Assembly: GCF_003595215.1 (NCBI RefSeq)
Contig: NZ_QYZP01000001.1
Span: forward strand, 992,001-1,056,000
From: Nesterenkonia natronophila
Lineage (GTDB): Bacteria; Actinomycetota; Actinomycetes; Actinomycetales; Micrococcaceae
DNA length: 64,000 nt
Direction of reading: 5' to 3'
The first letter of the stretch is position 1; each line of letters starts with the position of its first letter. The position numbers and the translations under genes are program-made. Below, in pieces: positions 28,250 through 37,220 of the stretch. The notes below the pieces were generated by a model. That model made no database searches and was not told the DNA's origin. It saw nothing but the letters and a program-made list of their open reading frames with translations.

Positions 28250-29176
28250 ATGTCTGAGCTTTCCGCTGCTCCCACCACTGGCCCGGGGCCACAGGAGGGC
28301 CAGCGACTTCGTGTCGCGGTGCCCAATAAGGGCGCCCTCTCCGAGGCCGCTATGTCCATGCTCACTGAGGCCGGATACCTTCAACGCCGTGACCGCAAAG
28401 AGCTCGTCATGGTGGACGAGGAGAACGGCATTGAGTTCTTCTACCTTCGGCCCCGTGATGTAGCCGTCTATGTCGGATCCGGCATTCTGCACGTGGGACT
28501 CACTGGCCGCGATCTCTTTCAGGACGCACGAGTCGACACCGGAGCCGAAGAGATCATGGGGCTAGGCTTCGGGCGGTCCACTTTCCGGCTGGCCGGCCCT
28601 CAGGGGCAGTTCGCAACTGCCGGGGACCTCGCAGGTAAGCGGGTGGCGACCTCCTACGACGCCCTGCTGAGCCACTGGTTCGCCACCCAGCACATACCCG
28701 ATGTGGAAGTGGTCCACCTCGACGGTGCGGTGGAGTCCGCCGTCCGACTCGGCGTGGCAGACGCTATCGCTGACGTGGTCGAAACAGGTAATACGCTCAA
28801 AGCCGCAGGCATGGAGACCTTCGGGAAGCCTGTGATGGTCTCCGAGGCCATTCTGATCTCCGGCAAGGGAGCCGCCCAGGACGACGACACGGTTATTCAG
28901 CGCGATACGGAGCGGCTGATCAGACGTCTGCAGGGCGTCCTCGTGGCACGCCAGTACGTGATGATGGACTACGACATCCGGCGATCCGACCTCGACGCCG
29001 CCACTGCCATCACTCCGGGATTGGAGTCGCCCACCATATCCCCCCTTGCGGACCCTGACTGGGTGGCTGTGCGGTCCATGGTCCCCGCCAAACGAACCAA
29101 CCAGCTGATGGACCACCTGTACGAACTGGGCGCCCGGGCTATCCTGGTCACCACAATTCACGCCTGCCGCGTCTGA
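28250..29176 (+). CDS. hisG: HisG, ATP phosphoribosyltransferase (long form)
   Basis: First and feedback-controlled step of histidine synthesis. The 308 residues have a 20-residue N-terminal extension, then RVAVPNKGALSEAAMSML, the PRPP-binding region ADAIADVVETGNTLKAAGM, and a C-terminal ACT-like regulatory domain (about 230-308). That domain makes it the long, histidine-inhibited hexameric form that needs no HisZ. Confidence 0.96.
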   Translation: MSELSAAPTTGPGPQEGQRLRVAVPNKGALSEAAMSMLTEAGYLQRRDRKELVMVDEENGIEFFYLRPRDVAVYVGSGILHVGLTGRDLFQDARVDTGAEEIMGLGFGRSTFRLAGPQGQFATAGDLAGKRVATSYDALLSHWFATQHIPDVEVVHLDGAVESAVRLGVADAIADVVETGNTLKAAGMETFGKPVMVSEAILISGKGAAQDDDTVIQRDTERLIRRLQGVLVARQYVMMDYDIRRSDLDAATAITPGLESPTISPLADPDWVAVRSMVPAKRTNQLMDHLYELGARAILVTTIHACRV

Positions 29177-29219
29177 CGTAACGGCAGCACCACCCTGAGG
29201 TGAAGGAAGAAGGAGCGCC

Positions 29220-29984
29220 GTGTCTCTGGCTGTACGGGTAATTCCCTGCTTGGACGTTGATGCCGGGCGGGTCGTCAAGGGTGTGAACTTTGAGCAGCTC
29301 CGCGACGCCGGTGACCCGGTGGAGCTTGCCCATCGGTACAACTTGGCCGGCTCCGATGAGCTGACCTTCCTGGACGTCACTGCCTCATCAGCAGCCCGCG
29401 AGACCACCTATGACGTGGTCACGCAGACCGCCGAAGAGGTGTTCATCCCCCTGACGGTGGGCGGAGGAGTGCGCAGCGCTGAGGATGTGGACCGGTTACT
29501 GAAGTCTGGTGCGGACAAGGTCTCGATCAATACAGCTGCCGTCGCGAGGCCGGTGGTCATCAACGAGATTGTGGCGCAGTTCGGCAGTCAGGTGCTGGTG
29601 CTCTCTGCTGATGTCCGGCGCAGCCTGGTCACTGACTCCGGATTCGAAGTCACCACCCACGGTGGACGTCAGGGAACCGGGATCGACGCGCTGGACTGGA
29701 TCGCCGAAGCCTCCGAACGCGGCGTCGGTGAAATCCTGCTCAACAGCATCGATGCTGATGGCACGCAGGAGGGGTTCGACCTGGAGATGATTTCCGCGGC
29801 ACGGGCCGTGACCTGGGTGCCGCTGATCGCATCAGGCGGCGCGGGGAAGCCAGAGCACTTCCCTGCGGCCATCGATGCCGGAGCGGATGCCGTGCTGGCG
29901 GCAAGTATGTTCCACTTCGGGCCAGTGGACATGATCGCACGAGTCAAGGAGTCGCTGCGCCAGGCCGGACACAGCGTCCGATGA
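29220..29984 (+). CDS. hisF: HisF, imidazole glycerol phosphate synthase cyclase subunit
   Basis: TIM-barrel subunit that uses ammonia from HisH to close the imidazole ring. The 254 residues show [15 protein letters not shown] with the catalytic Asp, [13 protein letters not shown] [47 protein letters not shown] with the second catalytic Asp, and [15 protein letters not shown] start after GAAGGAG. hisH and hisA are not in the window. Confidence 0.95.
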   Translation: MSLAVRVIPCLDVDAGRVVKGVNFEQLRDAGDPVELAHRYNLAGSDELTFLDVTASSAARETTYDVVTQTAEEVFIPLTVGGGVRSAEDVDRLLKSGADKVSINTAAVARPVVINEIVAQFGSQVLVLSADVRRSLVTDSGFEVTTHGGRQGTGIDALDWIAEASERGVGEILLNSIDADGTQEGFDLEMISAARAVTWVPLIASGGAGKPEHFPAAIDAGADAVLAASMFHFGPVDMIARVKESLRQAGHSVR

Positions 29985-29997
29985 AGGAGACACTGCG

Positions 29998-30321
29998 ATG
30001 ACAACGCTGCAGAACGTGAAGTACAACGCTGACGGACTGGTCCCCGTCATCGCCCAGGACACCGAGACCGGATCGGTCCTGATGCTGGCTTGGATGAATG
30101 CAGAGGCACTGCAGGCTACACTGCGGACCCGGCGCGGCACCTACTGGTCGCGCTCGCGGAGGCAGCTGTGGACCAAGGGGGAGTCGTCCGGCAACGTTCA
30201 GCACGTCAAGTCGGTGTCCCTGGACTGTGACGGGGACACGGTGCTGCTGGCTGTCCACCAGACCGGTCCGGCGTGCCACACCGGAACCGCGACCTGTTTT
30301 ACCGGAAGAGAGATCGGCTGA
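29998..30321 (+). CDS. hisI: HisI, phosphoribosyl-AMP cyclohydrolase
   Basis: Third step of histidine synthesis. The 107 residues contain [31 protein letters not shown] and the zinc/magnesium region [22 protein letters not shown] with the three conserved Cys. A stand-alone HisI, not fused with HisE. Its stop shares a base with the trpE start (TGATG), linking his and trp genes in one transcript. Confidence 0.95.
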   Translation: MTTLQNVKYNADGLVPVIAQDTETGSVLMLAWMNAEALQATLRTRRGTYWSRSRRQLWTKGESSGNVQHVKSVSLDCDGDTVLLAVHQTGPACHTGTATCFTGREIG

Positions 30322-31976
30322 TGCATGCGCTGGGAGTCGTAGCTCCGGCCAGAGACGATTTTCTGCAGCTGGCCGAGGGTCACCGCGTGATTCCGGTCAC
30401 TATGAAATTGCTGGCTGACGCACACACCCCGCTGAGCATCTACCGCGCTCTGGCGGCCGACTCCCAGGGGGCCGGTCAGCCCGGGACTTTTCTCATGGAG
30501 TCGGCCGCGCCTGGAGCTGCATGGTCTCGGCACAGCTTCATTGGCGTCAGCTCGCTGGCGACCCTGTCGGAGATGGACGGCCGCGCGCATTGGCTCGGCG
30601 CCCCGCCCGCCGGCGCGCCGACGGAGGGCAACACCGCGGAGGTGTTGCGGGACACGCTGGACTTTCTGGGCCCGCGCGCCTTCGCGGAGGAGCTGCCGCA
30701 CCTCAGCAGCGGACTGGTCGGATATGTCGGCTGGGATGTCGTCCGCCACTGGGAGCGGCTCCAACACCCACCAGAACAGGGACTCGGCCTGCCGGACATG
30801 GCCATGAACCTCGTCTCAGATCTTGCCGTGCATGACAATCGCGACGGCACCGTCACCCTGATTGCCAATGCGATCAACACCGACGGTCGACCCTCCGGAG
30901 CTGGCCAAGCCTATGACGACGCCGTATCCCGCCTCCGGAGGATGCGAGATCGCCTGGCCCAGCCTGTGCGCCCCGGCCTCTCGGCCGCTGAACAGGGCTG
31001 GGTCCAGGCCGTCGAGGCAGATCTGGAGCACAAGGTCGAGCACAGCTGGGACCAGAATGAATACCTCGCCACGCTGGGCAGAGCGAAGCAGGCCATCGTT
31101 GACGGGGACGTGTTCCAAATAGTGGTCTCGCGTCGGTTCGAAGTCGAAACCGACGTCGACGCTCTGGCCGTCTACCGGATGCTGCGGCTGCTCAACCCCA
31201 GTCCCTACATGTATCTGATGCACTTTCAGAGACCTGACGGTGAGCCCTATCAGGTGGTCGGCGCCTCTCCGGAAGCCCTGGTTACCGTCGACGCCCAGCA
31301 GAACGTGGTCTCCCACCCCATCGCCGGAACCCGTCCCCGAGGAGCCACCCCCGCGGAGGACAAGACGCTGGCAGAAGATCTCCTCGCGGACCAGAAGGAG
31401 CGCGCTGAGCACATCATGCTTGTGGATCTGGCGCGAAACGATCTGGCGAAAGTCTGTGTCCCCGGCTCTGTGGATGTGACGAAGTTCATGGCCGTGGAAC
31501 ACTTCAGCCATGTGATGCACCTGACCTCCCATGTGCAAGGAAAGGTGGCGGCGTCGTCCTCCCCCTATGACGTTTTGGCCGCAACGTTCCCTGCAGGCAC
31601 CCTGTCCGGCGCGCCGAAACCGCGGGCGCTCCAGCTGCTGGACGCCTGGGAACCCACTCGCAGAGGAGTGTACGGGGGAGTGGTGGGGTACTTCGACCTC
31701 TCCGGCCGGATGGATGCCGCTATTGCAATCCGGACCGCGATCCTCACCGGCGGACGCGCCTACGTTCAGTCAGGCGGCGGAATCGTGGCGGACTCTGACG
31801 ATGAGGCTGAGCGGAAGGAGACTGTGAGCAAAGCCGCGGCGCCGCTGCGGGCGGTGCTGGCCGCTGGAAGACTGGTGCCCCTCCGGGGGTCCGCAGAGCC
31901 AGCTGAGGGCGGCTCTCCCTGCTGTGATCGGGGCATCCCGACTGCAGAAACTCCTACTGATAGGTGGCACCATTGA
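30321..31976 (+). CDS. trpE: TrpE, anthranilate synthase component I
   Basis: Converts chorismate to anthranilate with ammonia from TrpG. The 551 residues have an N-terminal Trp-regulatory region (LLADAHTPLSIYRAL; FLMESA; WSRHSFIG) and the chorismate-binding core (DGDVFQIVVSRRFE, IAGTRPRG, LVDLARNDLAKV, HVMHLTSHV, FPAGTLSGAPKPRA, GGVVGYF, QSGGGIVADS). ATG 30321 overlaps the hisI stop and follows GGAAGAGAG; an earlier in-frame ATG would lie inside hisI. The LLES-type feedback element appears as FLMES. trpG and trpD are not in this operon. Confidence 0.95.
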   Translation: MHALGVVAPARDDFLQLAEGHRVIPVTMKLLADAHTPLSIYRALAADSQGAGQPGTFLMESAAPGAAWSRHSFIGVSSLATLSEMDGRAHWLGAPPAGAPTEGNTAEVLRDTLDFLGPRAFAEELPHLSSGLVGYVGWDVVRHWERLQHPPEQGLGLPDMAMNLVSDLAVHDNRDGTVTLIANAINTDGRPSGAGQAYDDAVSRLRRMRDRLAQPVRPGLSAAEQGWVQAVEADLEHKVEHSWDQNEYLATLGRAKQAIVDGDVFQIVVSRRFEVETDVDALAVYRMLRLLNPSPYMYLMHFQRPDGEPYQVVGASPEALVTVDAQQNVVSHPIAGTRPRGATPAEDKTLAEDLLADQKERAEHIMLVDLARNDLAKVCVPGSVDVTKFMAVEHFSHVMHLTSHVQGKVAASSSPYDVLAATFPAGTLSGAPKPRALQLLDAWEPTRRGVYGGVVGYFDLSGRMDAAIAIRTAILTGGRAYVQSGGGIVADSDDEAERKETVSKAAAPLRAVLAAGRLVPLRGSAEPAEGGSPCCDRGIPTAETPTDRWHH

Positions 31977-32560
31977 TGGGTTATCTCGCATACATATTCC
32001 AGCGCCGAAATACAATACTCATCATCCAGCTGGGGGCAGTGCTGCTCCTGATTTCCACCGCGCTGACCTGGGTGACGGCAACGGGTCTGCCGGACACTGC
32101 CGCCGCCAATGAGGTAAGGCTCCTGGGTGGTGAGATGTCCCCGACGGTGCGGGCGATGGGCCTGGTGGGTGTGGCTGGCGGAGTAGCAGCGACGATCGCG
32201 CGCAAGTGGGTACGGGGGCTTATCGGTGCAGTGCTGCTGGGAGCGGGTGTCATCTCACTCATCGGTGCCGTGCTGACTCTGCTTGACCCAGCAGCGACTG
32301 CCGCCCCGGCCTTGGCTGAGTTCACCGGGACCACCGACCCTGCTGCCACGTACTCGCCGGGCTTCGCGGTGTGGCTGGCGGTCTTCGGTGCCACCATGCT
32401 GGTGGTCAGTTCTCTGGCAATGCTCCTGTTCTCCCCGGGCTGGAGTGATGAGAAGGCAGCCAAGAAGTACTCGCGCGGCAGGGCAGGTGCGGAGAATCCC
32501 GATGAGATCGACCTGTGGGACGACCTGTCCGACGGTGATGACCCTACCGCTAGCCGCTGA
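31976..32560 (+). CDS. Trp biosynthesis-associated membrane protein
   Basis: 194 residues with about four membrane helices (near 15-35, 60-80, 85-105, 130-150) and an acidic cytoplasmic tail. Position between trpE and trpC and the overall pattern match the actinobacterial Trp_oprn_chp family (TIGR02234-type), whose function is unknown. ATG 31976 overlaps the trpE stop (TGATG) with AGGTGG eight bases upstream; a GTG 12 bases earlier is an alternative. Transport or feedback in tryptophan metabolism is only a guess from context. Confidence 0.8.
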   Translation: MGYLAYIFQRRNTILIIQLGAVLLLISTALTWVTATGLPDTAAANEVRLLGGEMSPTVRAMGLVGVAGGVAATIARKWVRGLIGAVLLGAGVISLIGAVLTLLDPAATAAPALAEFTGTTDPAATYSPGFAVWLAVFGATMLVVSSLAMLLFSPGWSDEKAAKKYSRGRAGAENPDEIDLWDDLSDGDDPTASR

Positions 32561-32643
32561 GGGTGACAGCGTGCAGAAATGACATCTGCTGATCTGGCAG
32601 AATGGGTACCAAGGAATTCGACATCGTGTAGAGGAGTAGGTCT

Positions 32644-33054
32644 ATGGCTGTCAGCCAGGCGAACGCACAGGCTCAGACGCCTGTCCGTGACGTGGAGCAG
32701 GAACCCACCGCGAATGACGCGTTCATCCACCATGACCACATCGGCCACGGATCCACCCCGGCAGCCTGGGCGCTGTCGGGAACTATCGTGTTGGGCAGTG
32801 TGATCGCTGGGGTGGGCTTCATTGGGCTGGCCTGGTCGGCTGCGTGGTGGATTGCCATTGCGATCGGCGTTGCGCTGTTTCCCGTTGCGCTCATCCTTGG
32901 CCTGGTGATGAAGAAGGCCGGCTACGGCGTAGAGATGGATTCTGAGGCCGTCTTGAGAAACGGGCGTGATCCGCGAAACTATTCCGGTCCCGCTACGCCG
33001 GACAATACCCGTGGCGGCGCAACCAAGCGCGAGCCCGATGCCGGCACCAGCTGA
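32644..33054 (+). CDS. HGxxPAAW family membrane protein
   Basis: 136 residues with a hydrophilic N-terminus containing HIGHGSTPAAWALS, the motif that names this actinobacterial family, followed by two membrane helices (about 40-62 and 66-90) and a polar tail. AGGAG precedes the ATG. It regularly lies just before trpC in actinobacterial trp operons. The role is unknown; the recurrent position suggests a link with the preceding membrane protein. Confidence 0.85.
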   Translation: MAVSQANAQAQTPVRDVEQEPTANDAFIHHDHIGHGSTPAAWALSGTIVLGSVIAGVGFIGLAWSAAWWIAIAIGVALFPVALILGLVMKKAGYGVEMDSEAVLRNGRDPRNYSGPATPDNTRGGATKREPDAGTS

Positions 33055-33065
33055 AGCCGCACTGC

Positions 33066-33881
33066 ATGACCACAGTCCTCGACGCAATCATTGAAGGTGT
33101 CCGCGAAGACCTCACTTCACGCATGGGGCGGACTTCGCTCGAGACCATCCGCGCCCAGGCCGCCAGCCGGCCCCCAGCTCTGGATGCACACCATGCACTG
33201 AGTGGGGGACGGGACGATGCCGCCGGCGTGCGGATCATCGCTGAGGTCAAACGCTCTTCGCCATCCAAAGGCGCCCTGGCCGATATCCCGAATCCCGCGG
33301 CACTGGCCGCCGCCTATCAGGCTGGCGGGGCAAGTATTATCTCCGTGCTCACCGAGTCGCGTCGGTTCGGCGGTTCCCTGACTGACCTGGAGTGCGTCCG
33401 TGGCGCCGTGGACATCCCCGTGCTGCGCAAAGACTTCATGGTGGAGGAGTATCAGTTTCACGAAGCCCGGGCCTACGGTGCCGACCTGGTGCTGCTGATC
33501 GTGGCAGCACTCGACGACGTTCAGCTCAGGGAGTTCCTTATCCTGACCCACGAACTGGGAATGAACGCGCTGGTCGAGGCTCACACCGTGGAGGAGATCG
33601 AACGGGCCGCCGCGGTGGGCGCCCGGATCGTGGGCGTCAATGTTCGTAATCTGAAGACTTTGGACGTAAACGTTGACCACTACTCAGCCATGGCCCACCA
33701 CCTCCCGCAGGAGGTGGTGCGGGTTGCCGAGTCAGGGGTCGCCGGACCAGACCAAGTGCTCGACTATGCTCGCCAGGGTGCTGATGCTGTGCTCGTGGGC
33801 GAGGCGCTCGTCAAGCATGGCAACCCCACCGCAGCCGTTCGGAGTTTCCGGTCGGCAAGCCTTGCCAAGGAGGCACAGTGA
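33066..33881 (+). CDS. trpC: TrpC, indole-3-glycerol phosphate synthase
   Basis: TIM-barrel enzyme of tryptophan synthesis. The 271 residues show [13 protein letters not shown] with the catalytic Lys, [63 protein letters not shown] and [10 protein letters not shown]. Overlaps trpB by four bases (GTGA). A single-function protein, not fused with TrpF. Confidence 0.96.
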   Translation: MTTVLDAIIEGVREDLTSRMGRTSLETIRAQAASRPPALDAHHALSGGRDDAAGVRIIAEVKRSSPSKGALADIPNPAALAAAYQAGGASIISVLTESRRFGGSLTDLECVRGAVDIPVLRKDFMVEEYQFHEARAYGADLVLLIVAALDDVQLREFLILTHELGMNALVEAHTVEEIERAAAVGARIVGVNVRNLKTLDVNVDHYSAMAHHLPQEVVRVAESGVAGPDQVLDYARQGADAVLVGEALVKHGNPTAAVRSFRSASLAKEAQ

Positions 33882-35146
33882 CGACTCAATACCGTGACGC
33901 AGCGGGCCCATACTTCGGTGATTACGGGGGTCGTTGGATGCCGGAGTCCCTTGTGGCGGCGCTGGACGAAGTCGCCGACACCTTCGCCAAGGCCAAGGCC
34001 GATCCTGAATTTACCCAGGAGTACTTCAGACTCTGCCGCGAATACACCGGACGCCCCTCCCTCTTGACGGAGGTGAAGCGATTCGCAGCTGAGGCCGGCC
34101 GGGCGCGGATCTTCCTCAAGCGTGAGGACCTCAACCACACCGGGAGCCACAAGATCAACAACGTGCTGGGGCAGGCCCTGATCGCACGCAGGTTGGGCAA
34201 AACCCGCCTTATAGCCGAGACAGGAGCGGGACAGCACGGCGTGGCCACCGCAACCGCGGCGGCCCTGTTCGGCATGGAATGCGTGGTCTACATGGGCTCT
34301 GCCGACACCCGCCGCCAAGCGCTCAACGTAGCCCGAATGCAGCTGCTGGGCGCTGAAGTGATCCCGGTTGACCACGGGGCCCAAACACTCAAAGACGCCA
34401 TCAATGAGGCGCTGCGCGACTGGGTTGCCAGCGTAGACACAACTCACTACGTGCTGGGCACGGTGGCGGGTCCCCATCCTTTCCCGGAGATGGTCCGCTG
34501 GTTTCATCAGGTTATCGGCGAAGAGGCCCGCGAACAGATCCTCGCCCAGACCGGCCGGCTGCCGGATGCTGTCGCGGCCTGTGTCGGAGGAGGATCCAAT
34601 GCCATCGGCATCTTCCACGGCTTCCTTGACGACCCCGATGTGGAGCTTTTCGGCTACGAGGCAGGAGGCGACGGCGTGGCCACCGGTCGCCATGCCTCGG
34701 CGATCACACTGGGCCGCTCCGGGGTTCTCCATGGGGCCAGAAGCTACCTCATGCAGGATGAGGACGGGCAGACGGTGGACAGCCACTCCATCTCGGCAGG
34801 ACTTGACTACCCGTCCGTGGGTCCCCAGCACGCGTACCTCAGCGATCAGGGCCGGGTCACCTACCAACCGGTGACCGATGCGGAATGCATGTCGGCCTTC
34901 GAATCGCTCTGCAGAACGGAGGGCATCATTCCCGCCATCGAGTCGGCACACGCCTTGGCCGGAGCCGCGCGGCTCTCTGCCGAATGGGGCAGCGAAGGCG
35001 CAGCGAAGGTGATCGTTGTGAACCTTTCGGGCCGCGGTGATAAAGATGTGGCCACGGCCGCGGAATGGTTCGACCTGCTGCCAGACCAGGACACTGAGGA
35101 CCAATCGGAAGACTCCGGCGCCCCTAACATAGGAGTCCAAGCATGA
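33878..35146 (+). CDS. trpB: TrpB, tryptophan synthase beta chain
   Basis: PLP enzyme joining indole with serine. The 422 residues include [28 protein letters not shown] with the PLP Lys, [31 protein letters not shown] (phosphate loop) and [17 protein letters not shown] start overlapping trpC; the 3' end overlaps trpA. TrpB1 type by its operon setting. Confidence 0.97.
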   Translation: MTTQYRDAAGPYFGDYGGRWMPESLVAALDEVADTFAKAKADPEFTQEYFRLCREYTGRPSLLTEVKRFAAEAGRARIFLKREDLNHTGSHKINNVLGQALIARRLGKTRLIAETGAGQHGVATATAAALFGMECVVYMGSADTRRQALNVARMQLLGAEVIPVDHGAQTLKDAINEALRDWVASVDTTHYVLGTVAGPHPFPEMVRWFHQVIGEEAREQILAQTGRLPDAVAACVGGGSNAIGIFHGFLDDPDVELFGYEAGGDGVATGRHASAITLGRSGVLHGARSYLMQDEDGQTVDSHSISAGLDYPSVGPQHAYLSDQGRVTYQPVTDAECMSAFESLCRTEGIIPAIESAHALAGAARLSAEWGSEGAAKVIVVNLSGRGDKDVATAAEWFDLLPDQDTEDQSEDSGAPNIGVQA

Positions 35147-35934
35147 CCCCCACTCCGCAGTCCAAGAGCGCAGCTGCGATCGATGCGGCCGCGGGGGAGG
35201 GACGGTCCGCCTTCATCGGATACCTTCCCGCCGGTTATCCGGATAAGGAAACCTCGATCCAGGCTGCCATCGCGCTTATTGAGAACGGCGCAGACATCCT
35301 CGAGGTCGGCATTCCGTACTCGGATCCGGTGATGGACGGCCCCGTCATCCAACAGGCGACCACAGAGGTGTTGGCCCGAGGATTCCGCATCAGTGAGGTC
35401 TTCGACATAGTAAAGGCCGTCACGGACGCTACTGGAGCGGCCGTGCTGGTCATGACCTATTACAACCTGATTGATCGGATGGGTGCCGAAGAGTTTGCCC
35501 GCAGACTTGTCGAGGCTGGCGGAGCCGGCGCCATCACTCCAGATCTGATACCGGATGAGGCTCAGGACTGGATCGCTGCCACCGATAAATACGGGTTGGA
35601 CCGTGTTTTTCTCTCCGCACCGACCTCCTCGCCCGAACGGACCCAGCTGGTTGCCCAGGCCTCCAGAGGCTTCGTCTACGGAGTCTCTATCATGGGCGTC
35701 ACCGGGGCACGGGACTCCGTGTCTGACCTCGCCGCACAGGTAGTGAGGGCCTCGAAGGCTGCCGGTGCCCAACGCGTCTGTGTAGGTCTGGGTGTTTCTG
35801 CCCGATCCCATGTGGAAGAGATCGGCAGTTACGCAGACGGTGTCATTGTGGGCACCGCGTTGGTAACGGCGTTACGCGACGGTGGAGCGGAAGCAGTGGG
35901 ACAGCTGGCCCGCGAGCTCTCCGGCAAGTCCTGA
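35143..35934 (+). CDS. trpA: TrpA, tryptophan synthase alpha chain
   Basis: TIM-barrel lyase releasing indole from indole-3-glycerol phosphate into the tunnel to TrpB. The 263 residues contain [31 protein letters not shown] with the catalytic Glu and Asp, [31 protein letters not shown], and [10 protein letters not shown] near the phosphate site. It overlaps trpB by four bases. Confidence 0.96.
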   Translation: MTPTPQSKSAAAIDAAAGEGRSAFIGYLPAGYPDKETSIQAAIALIENGADILEVGIPYSDPVMDGPVIQQATTEVLARGFRISEVFDIVKAVTDATGAAVLVMTYYNLIDRMGAEEFARRLVEAGGAGAITPDLIPDEAQDWIAATDKYGLDRVFLSAPTSSPERTQLVAQASRGFVYGVSIMGVTGARDSVSDLAAQVVRASKAAGAQRVCVGLGVSARSHVEEIGSYADGVIVGTALVTALRDGGAEAVGQLARELSGKS

Positions 35935-35940
35935 TACGGT
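35935..35940 (+). promoter_or_regulatory. Probable -10 box of leaderless lgt
   Basis: TACGGT starts on the base after the trpA stop and ends seven bases before the lgt ATG; no ribosome site is visible there. Confidence 0.4.
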
Positions 35941-35947
35941 GCCACCT

Positions 35948-37000
35948 ATGACGCTCTCTGCTCTGCCTTTCGGTGCCCAGACTCTCTCCGGCTTCCCCCC
36001 TCCGCCCGTGCGCGGCATCGACCTACCCGGCCCCTTCTTCATCGCCTTCTACACGTTGGTCATCATGATCGGGATCGTGCTGGCGGTGGTGGTGGCCACC
36101 CGCCTGTGGAAGTCTCGCGGCGGCCAGAGCGATGACATTTTCTCCGCGATGCTCTGGGCCGTTCTGATCGGTATCCTCGGGGCGCGAATTTATCACGTGA
36201 TCAGCTCACCCGATGCCTATTTTGGGCCTGAGGGCGACCTCACCAGGATCCCCCAGCTCTGGCAGGGAGGACTATCCATCATCGGCGCGGTGATGGCAGG
36301 AGCGGTCGCGGTATGGATTTTCTGCCGCAGGAACGGCATTAAGTTCGGTGCATTCGCTGACGCTATCGTGCCTGGCGTGCTTCTGGCCCAAGCCCTCGGC
36401 CGATGGGGCAACTGGTTCAACCAGGAGCTGTTCGGCCGGGCTACTGACCTCCCCTGGGGCCTAAGCATCGACACTGATCAGCAGCACCAGGGGCTGACGG
36501 GGAGCCTGCCTGCGTACGCCGCTGACGGCGGACTGTTCCATCCGACGTTCCTCTACGAATCGCTATGGAACCTGCTGGGTTTCTTCGCACTCATCGTTCT
36601 GTTCAAACGCTTCCAGTTCCGCCAGGGCCTGATCGCTTGGACCTACGTGGCCTACTACGCCCTGGGCCGCTTCTGGATCGAGTCGATGCGCATCGATGAG
36701 GTCAACAAATCGACCCAGTACCCTCTGCGGGATGTCATGGGGCTGGACTGGCGATTGAACCAGATCATTGCCTTCGTCATCTTCGTCGTCGCTGCAGTTG
36801 TCTTGGTTCGGTTGTTCATGACCCGGCCACGGACTCTAGAAGAGATCGCCGAACACACCGAGATATACACTCCCGGCTCCCCGCACCGGGCCAAGGACAC
36901 CGCTCTGGTGGACGGCGCAGGAATAGGGGACACTGCCGAGACGGCTTCAGAGCCCAGCCTCGACCAGCCTCCCGGTGCAGGTCCACGGAGTGAAAACTGA
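35948..37000 (+). CDS. lgt: Lgt, prolipoprotein diacylglyceryl transferase
   Basis: Membrane enzyme that attaches diacylglycerol from phosphatidylglycerol to the lipobox Cys. The 350 residues have about seven helices, GARIYHVI with the conserved His, the Lgt signature QALGRWGNWFNQELFG, and HPTFLYESLWN. The tail of about 55 residues is hydrophilic. Start set at ATG 35948; the frame runs further upstream, but only through trpA. LspA, the next enzyme of the pathway, is at 13292. Confidence 0.95.
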   Translation: MTLSALPFGAQTLSGFPPPPVRGIDLPGPFFIAFYTLVIMIGIVLAVVVATRLWKSRGGQSDDIFSAMLWAVLIGILGARIYHVISSPDAYFGPEGDLTRIPQLWQGGLSIIGAVMAGAVAVWIFCRRNGIKFGAFADAIVPGVLLAQALGRWGNWFNQELFGRATDLPWGLSIDTDQQHQGLTGSLPAYAADGGLFHPTFLYESLWNLLGFFALIVLFKRFQFRQGLIAWTYVAYYALGRFWIESMRIDEVNKSTQYPLRDVMGLDWRLNQIIAFVIFVVAAVVLVRLFMTRPRTLEEIAEHTEIYTPGSPHRAKDTALVDGAGIGDTAETASEPSLDQPPGAGPRSEN

Positions 37001-37220
37001 CGTCACTGACTTGCGCCGGCTCCACCTCCGGCGCAAGATAGAACACCAACACTCGAACGTTGAGTGTGCGCCGCACCTGCAGTGAATACGCACCCATATC
37101 TGATGCAGGCGCACCCGCAGCGCCCACCCATTGCGCTGAATCAGATCTGACGACGTTGTCACGCACCCCAGCGAGACGCCCCCTGAAGATGCCGCTCCTT
37201 TGAGGAAGGAATACACGCCT
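37001..37220 (+). promoter_or_regulatory. lgt-gltB intergenic region with inverted repeats
   Basis: No gene seen. A perfect 10-bp stem (CTTGCGCCGG/CCGGCGCAAG, 37010-37037, 8-base loop) lacks a T-run and may be a Rho-assisted or processed 3' end of the trp-lgt transcript. A second repeat, ACACTC/GAGTGT around GAACGTT, is at 37049-37067. ATCTGAT (from about 37094) and ATCAGAT (about 37140) can also pair. These are candidates for gltB control; nothing matches a riboswitch I recognise. Confidence 0.45.

Noticed and set aside
33764..35140. 458-codon minus-strand frame opposite trpB
   Set aside because: Shadow of trpB; composition and absence of motifs argue against coding.
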